NCBI GenBank assembly: GCA_043777595.1
Contig: JAYWHT010000100.1
Location: forward strand, 1 to 8,320
Source: JAYVJH01 sp043777595
GTDB taxonomy: Bacteria > Bacteroidota > Bacteroidia > Cytophagales > Spirosomataceae
Direction of reading: 5' to 3'
DNA: 8,320 nt
Positions 1-5,543 of the stretch are shown in pieces. The notes beneath the pieces are model-generated. The model saw only the letters and a list, made by a program, of their open reading frames with translations, had not been told where the DNA came from and made no database searches. Position numbers and translations under genes: made by a program. Every line of letters starts with the position of its first letter. Position 1 is the stretch's first letter.

Positions 1-233
1 GTACCGACCCAGAAAACCTCCAGATTTGGCAAAATACGGTCAGTTTTTGCGACACTTTTGAAAAAATAATTGACAGTAAAGCCCACCTGTCTAAGGTAAG
101 AATAGATATATCAGAAGAAAGCCAAGAAGACCTCCAAGACACACTAATAAAGTCGTTTGACGAAGAGTTTGCCGAAACCCCTGACTTTTTTGCATCTATG
201 GACGACGATGATGACGACGATGATGACGAATAA
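1..233 (+). CDS. 3' end of an unidentified protein with a poly-aspartate tail (5' truncated)
   Basis: An open frame runs in from the left edge (first full codon at base 3) and ends at TAA 231-233, giving about 76 visible residues. The visible part is hydrophilic and acidic, includes an ISEESQEDLQDTL stretch that may be helical, and ends in nine Asp residues followed by Glu. No domain is recognised and no membrane segment is visible. Such acidic C-termini occur in proteins that bind basic partners or metal ions, but nothing here proves either. The next gene begins 43 bp downstream on the same strand, so the two may share a transcript. Coding status is supported by the frame being open to the window edge and by the well-spaced downstream gene; function is unknown. 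Confidence 0.65.
   Translation, partial: TDPENLQIWQNTVSFCDTFEKIIDSKAHLSKVRIDISEESQEDLQDTLIKSFDEEFAETPDFFASMDDDDDDDDDE
201..227 (+). repeat. 12-bp tandem repeat coding the poly-Asp tail
   Basis: The unit GACGACGATGAT is repeated 2.25 times without error at the very end of the upstream gene and encodes nine consecutive aspartates. Exact repetition at DNA level, not only at protein level, suggests slippage or duplication. Because the unit is a multiple of three, length changes would stay in frame. Confidence 0.6.
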
Positions 234-276
234 TTTTAAATAATTATTTGATAATCAACATTTTAAAATTAAAATT

Positions 277-792
277 ATGGTCAATACCGAAAAAGGCGCA
301 AAGTTGTATGCCTCCGAAGATGGGGTATATTACTACTTTGAAGCCGACAAAAGTAAAATAGAGGAAGGAAGCGCAAAACAAAAACCTGTACATATCGTAG
401 ATGAGTTTGTTGGAACAAGCACGGGCGAAGTATCGGGCGAGTTTGTTCGTGTCGATTGGGTGCAAAGTTGGACGGACTGGACGTTAGGTGTTTGGGCAAC
501 GGATAAGCTCGATGCCTACAAAAGTTGGGTGTTAATTTCAATGGTAAAAAATACTACGACATTACAAGATGAAAATGCCACCCTTGAAAAATTTAAATCT
601 CTTGCCGACAAAAAAGATACCGTAGAAAAACCTAAATATACGCTTATTTATGTAGTGGTTGGGGTTATGTTTTCGTTCACTGCTGGCATTATTTTGTGGA
701 AGTTCAGCAAAGATAAAAAAGATGCCAAGTCCAAAGTATCAGTTTTAACACAACCACCAATATCAATACCAAATAACAAACCAAAGACATGA
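277..792 (+). CDS. unidentified single-pass membrane protein, 171 aa
   Basis: Not recognised. Residues 1-120 are polar with a possible beta-rich segment (aromatic-rich GVYYYFEADK near 16-25, then VHIVDEFVG and GEFVRVDW), vaguely like a small SH3-type barrel, but this is only an impression. Residues about 93-120 may be helical. One strong hydrophobic segment lies at about 124-146 and is followed by a very basic stretch (KFSKDKKDAKSK), then a Pro/Asn-rich tail. There is no N-terminal signal peptide, so by the positive-inside rule the C-terminus may be cytoplasmic, although the N-side of the helix also carries lysines. The ATG at 277 follows an AT-rich leader with no Shine-Dalgarno, as is usual in Bacteroidota. 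The stop overlaps the next start (ATGA), so the two genes are very likely translationally coupled. Confidence 0.72.
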   Translation: MVNTEKGAKLYASEDGVYYYFEADKSKIEEGSAKQKPVHIVDEFVGTSTGEVSGEFVRVDWVQSWTDWTLGVWATDKLDAYKSWVLISMVKNTTTLQDENATLEKFKSLADKKDTVEKPKYTLIYVVVGVMFSFTAGIILWKFSKDKKDAKSKVSVLTQPPISIPNNKPKT

Positions 793-1184
793 TAGCAAAT
801 AGATTTTTATCAGCAATTTACGACAGAGCAACGGTAGGTGAAACAGGCTTGACCGACCATTTTGTAGGTGTTTTTGTTGCCAACAACAATACATTTACGT
901 TCTATGAGGCCGATTATAGAACCTTAGAATTGAGGGTGAATGGCGAAGCTGCCGAAAATGGTAGGTCGCCCTGCCTAATAACTTTTAGAGACATCAAATG
1001 TTTGATGAAAATCTATTTTAGAATTGACGAAACTGTTATGGATTCCAATGGCTCAAAGTTGGAAATTACAGGTACTGGCCGATACAACACCAGCACAAAT
1101 ACATTACTGATTGCTCTTAAAATCAATGACAATGGTGTAGTTAGGTACGAAAGGTTAGACTTAAAAAAAACGGTTGAAATATAA
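789..1184 (+). CDS. unidentified small protein, 131 aa
   Basis: Not recognised. It starts inside the stop of the preceding gene (ATGA, 789-792), which makes joint translation likely and suggests the two products act together. The sequence alternates short hydrophobic stretches and turns (FVGVFVANNNTFTFYEAD, YFRIDETV, TLLIALKIND), consistent with a mostly beta fold. It has no signal peptide, no membrane helix and no catalytic motif I can name. It ends 34 bp before a hairpin terminator, so it is the last gene of its transcript. Coding status is supported by the overlap, the sensible composition and the terminator; function is open. Confidence 0.7.
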   Translation: MIANRFLSAIYDRATVGETGLTDHFVGVFVANNNTFTFYEADYRTLELRVNGEAAENGRSPCLITFRDIKCLMKIYFRIDETVMDSNGSKLEITGTGRYNTSTNTLLIALKINDNGVVRYERLDLKKTVEI

Positions 1185-1217
1185 AAGAATATGTTTTTGT
1201 TTATTGTTGGTTTGTTA

Positions 1218-1250
1218 GTAGAACGCTCTCTTGGGCGTTCTTACTTTTTT
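1218..1250 (+). terminator. intrinsic terminator after the unidentified gene pair
   Basis: AGAACGC (1220-1226) pairs perfectly with GCGTTCT (1235-1241) around an 8-base loop, and a run of six T follows at 1245-1250 after a short TAC. It lies 34 bp after the plus-strand stop at 1184, as expected for a rho-independent terminator of that operon. Confidence 0.7.
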
Positions 1251-1387
1251 GGCAACCATATAACTCAAAAGTCCTCAAATAAGCCCGTATTTTGACTATA
1301 TTCGTACTCATTTAGTACCCAACCTTATCAAAAAGTCGTAACTATCTGTAAAATAGCACGTTATGTAGTCCCTACGTGACCACTAAC

Positions 1388-1426
1388 AAAAAAGTCCCTA
1401 AATCACTTTGATTTAGGGACTTTTTT
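1388..1426. terminator. strong bidirectional terminator between convergent operons
   Basis: A perfect 17-bp inverted repeat: six A plus GTCCCTAAATC (1388-1404), a 5-base loop (1405-1409), then GATTTAGGGAC plus six T (1410-1426). The A-tract and T-tract give a U-tail in both directions. It sits 10 bp beyond the minus-strand stop (1436), so its main client is the kinase operon. It also backs up the plus-strand terminator at 1218-1250. The stretch between the two terminators (1251-1387) shows no gene or further convincing structure. Confidence 0.85.
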
Positions 1427-1435
1427 GTGCTAAAT

Positions 1436-1936
1436 CTAAAAAAAACGATTCCAGCCATAAACCATAAGTCCGAGTAATACCCCAAAAATACCCAGTAAAT
1501 ATTGGAACGGTAGATATGAAAAAACCATGATGCGGGTGCGGTCTATGAACCACATAAGCGAGAGCGCACAAAAAATCATGAGCATTAACCCCGATATTTT
1601 TTTGAAACCTGGAATGAAGTTAAAAGGTAAACTGCGGCGGATAATCCAGAGCGTGAGTAGCATTGCGGCCACTGGTAAGACTTGCGTATAAATATCAGTC
1701 TGTAAAATACTTCGCCGCTCAAACAAGAAAAAATAAACACTCAACGCCACAGCAAAAATACCTGGAACACAAGCCAAATAAACCAAAGCCGAATAACCAT
1801 ACCGCCAGTTTGAGTCGTAGGTTTTGTTTTTGGTGATTGCTCCCAACAAAATGGCTCCGAGCGGTAATGCACCAAAAAAAACAAGTAAAGGCATAGGATT
1901 TTGGCCGAGCCAAACGAAGAGGTCTTGTAAAGTCAT
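1436..1936 (-). CDS. small polytopic membrane protein, 166 aa, last gene of the two-component operon
   Basis: Family not recognised. The protein is almost entirely membrane-embedded, with five likely helices at about residues 14-34, 47-71, 84-100, 114-131 and 141-161, separated by short basic loops (KNK, FERR, RR, FKK, DRTR). No transport or catalytic motif is visible and no soluble domain is long enough to carry one. The ATG lies 11 bp after the kinase stop on the same strand, with no terminator between, and a strong terminator follows its stop by 10 bp, so it is very probably co-transcribed with the regulator and kinase. A role as accessory sensor, kinase modulator or envelope component is possible from context only. 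The extra ORF on the same strand within this gene is a frame shadow. Confidence 0.8.
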   Translation of the reverse strand: MTLQDLFVWLGQNPMPLLVFFGALPLGAILLGAITKNKTYDSNWRYGYSALVYLACVPGIFAVALSVYFFLFERRSILQTDIYTQVLPVAAMLLTLWIIRRSLPFNFIPGFKKISGLMLMIFCALSLMWFIDRTRIMVFSYLPFQYLLGIFGVLLGLMVYGWNRFF

Positions 1937-1947
1937 GTTGTTAGATT

Positions 1948-3288
1948 TTATGCTCCAAAAGTAAGCAAAAAACTCGTTCCTTCATCAACTTTTGACTCTA
2001 CTGTGAGTTGGCCGCCGTGTTGCTGCATAATTTGCCGTGAAAGACTAAGCCCAATACCTGAGCCTGTTTTTTTGGTAGTAAAAAACGGAATAAATATACG
2101 GTCTAAGGCTTCGGGTTCTATTCCCTGCCCGTTATCTGAAATTTCGATGAATACTTGCTGGTTTTGATGTAAATAGGCTTTGATAGTAAGTTTTGGGGAG
2201 GTTTTGTGGAGTAGTGCTTCGAGGGCGTTTTTGAGTATATTGATTAGTACTTGCTCTGTCAGACTTGGGTCAGCCCAAATAGTTAGATTGTTGGGTGCGA
2301 TGATAAGTTGAGGTTTAAAGTTCAGTTTTTGAAAATCTTGTTGAAACAACTGTAAAACGTTGTCTATGAGTTTATTTACAGTTATTTTACTAAAAACAGG
2401 TTTGGGTAATGTCGTAAAATCTCGATAAGCGTTCACAAACTGAATAATTCCCCCGCTACGTTTTTCGAGGGTTTGTAGTGCTTCCGATAGGTCTTGGACA
2501 GACTCGTTATGAGGTAACAACGGCACGATGTCGAGCATTACTATTTCTTTCATAGTACCTGTCAGCGACAAAATCGGTGTAAGGGAGTTCATTATCTCGT
2601 GTCTTAGTACTTTAGTGAGATTTTGCCATGCTTCGATTTCTTTTTCTTGTAGTTCAGATTCAATATTCTGCAAAACTAAAATCCTGAGGTATTTGCCACG
2701 TAGCTGAATAGGTGTAATCTGTACTGAAAGTGGTATGTTGTTGGGTGTTTGGTAAAGTTGGCGTAAGCCTGTGCTTTGTTTGTTACAGAGCGCAACGAGT
2801 TGCGGGTGTGCATCTGTGAGTTCGTCCAACTGCCTAATTCTATAAACATTCAACATCTTCAAGGCCGCATTATTGACCAATTCTACACGCCCGTTGGCAT
2901 CAAAACTAATAAGCCCAGTATTGATTTGCTGGACGATTGTGTTGAGGTATTGTAGGTTGGCTTCTTTTTCGGCACGAGCGGTTCTGAACGCCTCCAAGAC
3001 TTCGTTGAGTTGTATGTTTAGGTCTCTGAAAGTATCGCCTCGCTGGTCGTCGGCTTTGAACTTTATAGCAAAGTCTGAGTACCGAACAGACTCAAAAAAA
3101 CGTATCAATTTACGATTGACATTGACAATATATTGGTGTAAACTATAAACTTGAAAACCTACTAAAATCAGCCCCAATGAGGCAGCAACACCTATGTTAT
3201 TATAGACCTCAAAACCCCAGACTATCAGCAATATACTGACAATGAGCAATATGATTCTGACAATTAGACTTATTGAAAAACTTTTCAT
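1948..3288 (-). CDS. sensor histidine kinase (NtrB/AtoS-like, PAS + HisKA + HATPase)
   Basis: Membrane sensor kinase, 446 aa, that should autophosphorylate on His and pass phosphate to the adjacent regulator. Two hydrophobic helices (about 8-28 and 33-50) form an N-terminal hairpin with almost no periplasmic loop, so the signal is probably sensed in the membrane or cytoplasm. A linker (about 51-110) leads to a PAS-like domain (about 111-208, with the typical ISFDANGRVELVNNAALKML start). The H-box is VLRHEIMNSLTPI with phospho-acceptor His230. The ATP lid motifs are intact: N-box LINILKNALEAL (347-358), G1 DNGQGI (385-390), FFTTK (402-406) and G2 GSGIGL (409-414). The HEIMNSL form of the H-box is typical of Bacteroidota kinases paired with sigma54 activators. 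Its start overlaps the regulator stop by 4 bp, showing tight coupling and a cognate pair. All residues needed for activity appear present. Confidence 0.95.
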   Translation of the reverse strand: MKSFSISLIVRIILLIVSILLIVWGFEVYNNIGVAASLGLILVGFQVYSLHQYIVNVNRKLIRFFESVRYSDFAIKFKADDQRGDTFRDLNIQLNEVLEAFRTARAEKEANLQYLNTIVQQINTGLISFDANGRVELVNNAALKMLNVYRIRQLDELTDAHPQLVALCNKQSTGLRQLYQTPNNIPLSVQITPIQLRGKYLRILVLQNIESELQEKEIEAWQNLTKVLRHEIMNSLTPILSLTGTMKEIVMLDIVPLLPHNESVQDLSEALQTLEKRSGGIIQFVNAYRDFTTLPKPVFSKITVNKLIDNVLQLFQQDFQKLNFKPQLIIAPNNLTIWADPSLTEQVLINILKNALEALLHKTSPKLTIKAYLHQNQQVFIEISDNGQGIEPEALDRIFIPFFTTKKTGSGIGLSLSRQIMQQHGGQLTVESKVDEGTSFLLTFGA

Positions 3289-4628
3289 ATCATATATTTG
3301 TCCATTCGGCGATAAAGTGCTTGTCGAGACAGCCCCAACTCCCGTGCCACTTCGGTAATATTACCATTGTATTTTTTCATTGCTTTTAGTATTAATTTTT
3401 TTTCCATGTCTTCTATCTGAAACGACTCAACAAATTGCAATGTTTCGGTGTGTATATTCTTAAAAAAATCTTCTGGTTGGAGCGTATTTTCTTGGGCCAA
3501 TATCACCGCTCGTTCCACCGATGAGCGTAGTTCTCGTACATTACCAGGCCAGTTGTAGCATTGTAATTGTTTGACCAAAGCGGTACTCAGAGTGGTTACA
3601 CTTCGCTTATATTGATGTCTAAATTGTTTCAAAAAATGCTCTGCCAGCGGTATAATATCCTCGGTTCGCTCTCGCAATGGTGGTACAGAAAGCTCAATGG
3701 TATTGATTCTATACATTAAATCCTGTCTGAATGTCCGCTCTGCTACCATCAGATTGAGGTTTTGGTTGGTAGCGCATACAATCCGTACATTGAGTGCACG
3801 AGGCTTGCTCGAACCAACTCTGGTAACAACTCGGTTTTGAATCACCGACAACAATTTGGCTTGTGCCGTAAGTGATAGATTACCGATTTCGTCCAAGAAA
3901 ATAGTACCTCCCTGTGCTTCTTCAAACCTCCCAATGCGGTCTTCTTTGGCATCGGTAAACGCCCCTTTGGTGTGGCCAAAAAGCTCACTTTCAAATAATG
4001 TTTCAGAAATTGCACCTAAGTCCACCGATATAAAAGGCTGCATTGCTCGGCTCGATTTTTGGTGAATCAACTGCGCTATTTCGCTTTTACCTGTGCCGTT
4101 TTCGCCCAAAATCAACACTGTCGCATCGGTTATCGCCACTCGCTCGGCAGTATTGATGAGAGTAAGCATTGTTGGACTGGCATAAACGAGACTGGGCGGT
4201 GTTTTAATAATAGCATTTTGGGCAAAAATAGGTGCTGTGCTACTCGCTCGGCGGTTGGCGGCAGCTTGCATGATGGCGAGTAGTTTGTCGTTCAGCCACG
4301 GTTTTAGTACAAAATCCATAGCACCGACTTTCATTGCTCTAACGGCCATTTCTACATCACCATAAGCTGTAAACAACACCACAACTGCCCGTGGGTCAAT
4401 GTCTAAGATACAGTCAAGCCAGTCGAATCCTTCTTTGCCACTACTTACGTCTCTGGTAAAATTCATGTCGAGTAATACTACGTCATAACTACCATTGGTT
4501 ATCAAAAATGGAATTTTGAGTGGATTTTGCTCAATATCGACTTGGCTAAAATGGCGTTTTAGTAATAATTTGGCTGCACTGAGCACGTCCACATCATCGT
4601 CAATGATTAGTATTTTGGCTGTTTGCAT
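3285..4628 (-). CDS. sigma54-dependent response regulator (NtrC family)
   Basis: A 447-aa transcription activator. The receiver domain (about 4-120) has the acidic pocket Asp10-Asp12, phospho-acceptor Asp54 in VLLDMNF, Thr87 and Lys109 in LKP, with an inserted loop SSGKEGFDWL that I recall from Bacteroidota NtrC-like regulators. The AAA+ domain (about 150-380) has Walker A GENGTGKS (175-182), the sigma54-contact loop as GAFTDA (222-227, where GAFTGA is the classical form), Walker B GGTIFLDE (240-247), and the conserved FRQDLMYRIN and NWPGNVREL motifs. A Fis-type helix-turn-helix closes the protein (about 423-443: ITEVARELGLSRQALYRRM). It is first in the minus-strand operon with the kinase. 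Its likely target is the divergent efflux operon, where tandem dyads and a -24/-12 promoter are visible. The 20 bp upstream of the ATG run directly into a repeat hairpin. Confidence 0.95.
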   Translation of the reverse strand: MQTAKILIIDDDVDVLSAAKLLLKRHFSQVDIEQNPLKIPFLITNGSYDVVLLDMNFTRDVSSGKEGFDWLDCILDIDPRAVVVLFTAYGDVEMAVRAMKVGAMDFVLKPWLNDKLLAIMQAAANRRASSTAPIFAQNAIIKTPPSLVYASPTMLTLINTAERVAITDATVLILGENGTGKSEIAQLIHQKSSRAMQPFISVDLGAISETLFESELFGHTKGAFTDAKEDRIGRFEEAQGGTIFLDEIGNLSLTAQAKLLSVIQNRVVTRVGSSKPRALNVRIVCATNQNLNLMVAERTFRQDLMYRINTIELSVPPLRERTEDIIPLAEHFLKQFRHQYKRSVTTLSTALVKQLQCYNWPGNVRELRSSVERAVILAQENTLQPEDFFKNIHTETLQFVESFQIEDMEKKLILKAMKKYNGNITEVARELGLSRQALYRRMDKYMI

Positions 4629-4648
4629 TTTAATTGAGTTTTTGTTTA

Positions 4649-4751
4649 TCTCGCAGAGGAGCGGAGTTCGCAGAGTTTTTTTCTCTACGAGAAAATATAG
4701 TTTTGGATTCTCGTAGAGAAACTCCTCAGCGAACTCTGCCCCTCTGCGAGA
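4649..4751. repeat. left hairpin of the GxxExxY unit
   Basis: A 103-bp stem-loop. The outer arms 4649-4675 and 4725-4751 match in 24 of 27 positions as inverted repeats. An inner stem TTCTCTACGAGAA (4681-4693) pairs perfectly over 13 bp with 4708-4720 around a 14-base loop. The arms carry the core GCAGAGTTCGC-type sequence also found in the right hairpin. It begins 20 bp upstream of the response-regulator start codon and ends just after the ancestral stop of the GxxExxY gene, so it could serve as that gene's terminator and would lie in the leader of the regulator mRNA if transcription starts beyond it. Confidence 0.85.
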
Positions 4752-4752
4752 A

Positions 4753-5133
4753 TTAAAAATTATTCACGATTCGAGTAATACCATTTTTTAGAAGCACATC
4801 ATTGAAATTTATCAACAAACCCACTTTCAAATCGGTTAGTTTGAGGTAAGTAAGTAATTGTTTTTTATGTACGTCCATTACTTTTTCAACCGACTTTAAT
4901 TCTACAATTACCTAATTTTCAACAATTAAATCGGCTCTAAAACCTATATCCATTTTAATGTTTTCATAAATCACAGGGATTCCCTTTTGCCGTTCTACTT
5001 TCAGCCCCATGTTTTCAGTTAGCTCATAATAAATTACTTCTTCATAAACCGACTCAAAAAGCCCTGCGCCTAATATTCGATGAATTTTGATTGATGCGCT
5101 TATGATTTTTTCTGTAATTTCATTTGCGGTCAT
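4753..5133 (-). pseudogene. GxxExxY protein gene interrupted by an in-frame TAG
   Basis: The frame from ATG 5131-5133 gives 73 residues with the family hallmark GLFESVY (24-30, G-x-x-E-x-x-Y) and FRADLIVEN, then meets TAG at 4912-4914. The same frame continues without another stop to TAA 4753-4755, reading VIVELKSVEKVMDVHKKQLL, then TYLKLTDLKVGLLINFN, as in intact family members. The restored length is 126 residues, close to the ~125 I recall for the family. One substitution (AAG or CAG to TAG) would explain it; no frameshift is seen. The family belongs to the PD-(D/E)XK nuclease-like group. The stop falls between the presumed catalytic Asp68 and the Glu78-x-Lys80 pair, so the 73-aa product should be inactive unless the stop is read through. 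The cellular role of the family is not established. The gene is framed on both sides by related hairpin repeats. Confidence 0.85.
4912..4914 (-). other. premature TAG codon in the GxxExxY frame
   Basis: CTA on the plus strand reads TAG in the frame of the GxxExxY gene, after the VEN residues 71-73. The reading frame before and after it matches the family without insertion or deletion (159 bp, exactly 53 codons, to the downstream TAA), so this is a nonsense change, or a sequencing error, rather than a frameshift. Confidence 0.8.
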
Positions 5134-5154
5134 AATTTTGTATGTTTATATTTC

Positions 5155-5258
5155 TTCTCGCAGAGGGGCAGAGTTCGCTGAGGGTTCTCTGCGAGAACTA
5201 AAAATTGTTTTTTTGGGCAGAGCAATAAAACTCTGCGAACTCTGCTCCTCTGCGAGAA
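5155..5258. repeat. right hairpin of the GxxExxY unit
   Basis: A 104-bp stem-loop with outer arms 5155-5182 and 5231-5258 that match as inverted repeats in 26 of 28 positions. The inner part (5184-5230) includes another TTCTCTGCGAGAA copy fragment and a T-rich loop. The inner arm 5155-5183 is an exact 29-bp inverted copy of 4724-4752 on the other side of the gene, and the outer arm matches 4649-4675 with one difference. It begins 21 bp upstream of the GxxExxY start codon. Confidence 0.85.
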
Positions 5259-5334
5259 TACTTGTCAATAAAAATGCCAATTTACAAAACTATCTGATAA
5301 TCAGTCAATAGACGATTTTAGCGATTTTGATTTT

Positions 5335-5371
5335 TGTCCGAATATGAACGTAAACTGTCCGAAAACGAACA
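5335..5371 (+). promoter_or_regulatory. tandem dyads, likely binding sites of the NtrC-family regulator
   Basis: TGTCCGAATATGAACG (5335-5350) and TGTCCGAAAACGAACA (5356-5371) are direct copies 21 bp apart, two helical turns. The second is a dyad, TGTnCG-N4-CGnACA, with only the fourth pair mismatched; the first is a weaker version. Their centres lie about 110 and 89 bp upstream of the predicted sigma54 start, the range usual for enhancer sites of such activators. Binding by the neighbouring regulator is inferred from context. Confidence 0.65.
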
Positions 5372-5423
5372 CTTATTTTTATTGTTAATTTTATAATTTG
5401 CTGAAAATCAGTATATTCAAAAT

Positions 5424-5442
5424 TTGGCACGACCTTTGGCAT
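5424..5442 (+). promoter_or_regulatory. sigma54-type (-24/-12) promoter of the efflux operon
   Basis: TTGGCACGACCTTTGGCAT carries a perfect -24 element (TTGGCACG) followed after four bases by TTGGCA. The consensus -12 element is TTGCA, so this has either one extra base in the spacing or a GG for GC change. Transcription would start near 5452, about 92 bp before the adaptor ATG. The adjacent sigma54 activator gene and the upstream dyads strengthen the call; the imperfect -12 box is the weak point. Confidence 0.6.
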
Positions 5443-5478
5443 ATTGTAATTGAGTCTATCAACAGCCATAATAATTTT

Positions 5479-5520
5479 GAATGATTGGATGATTTTGAAA
5501 GTAAAATCACTCAATCATTC
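5479..5520 (+). promoter_or_regulatory. hairpin in the leader of the adaptor gene
   Basis: GAATGATTG (5479-5487) pairs with CAATCATTC (5512-5520), and inside it GATTTT (5491-5496) pairs with AAAATC (5503-5508) around a six-base loop. The stem ends 23 bp before the ATG at 5544. It has no U-tract, so it is not a simple terminator; it could affect mRNA stability or initiation. Confidence 0.45.
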
Positions 5521-5533
5521 AGTCACTCAATCA
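5507..5533 (+). repeat. direct repeat TCACTCAATCA, two copies
   Basis: Identical 11-base copies at 5507-5517 and 5523-5533, 16 bp apart, immediately upstream of the adaptor start. The first copy overlaps the 3' arm of the leader hairpin, so the second copy could offer an alternative pairing partner. It may also be part of a low-complexity dispersed repeat. Confidence 0.5.
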
Positions 5534-5543
5534 CCCAATAATA

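Larger units (their letters stand above)
4649..5258. mobile_element. candidate repeat-bounded insertion unit carrying GxxExxY
   Basis: Four copies of a ~28-bp sequence are arranged as two hairpins, one on each side of the broken GxxExxY gene, so the whole 610-bp block is a large imperfect inverted repeat. It lies between the divergent regulator and efflux genes. Both ends are followed outward by TA, which is too short to count as a target-site duplication. I see no transposase, so mobility would depend on a partner elsewhere. This is inferred from structure; a locally duplicated intergenic repeat is the alternative. Confidence 0.5.

Noticed and set aside
241..260. A TAnnTTTG-type promoter before the gene at 277
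   Set aside because: The match (TAATTATTTG) has the wrong spacing and no TTTG at -33; in such AT-rich sequence it is expected by chance.
1251..1387. Small structures between the two terminators, such as ACGT-flanked TATGTAGTCCCT
   Set aside because: The pairings are short and no reading frame or RNA family is recognisable.
4649..5258. CRISPR array from the repeated 28-bp sequence
   Set aside because: The four copies alternate in orientation and form hairpins around a gene; there are no regular spacers and no cas genes.
4649..5260. Target-site duplication flanking the GxxExxY unit
   Set aside because: Only the dinucleotide TA is shared outside the two ends, which is not significant in AT-rich DNA.
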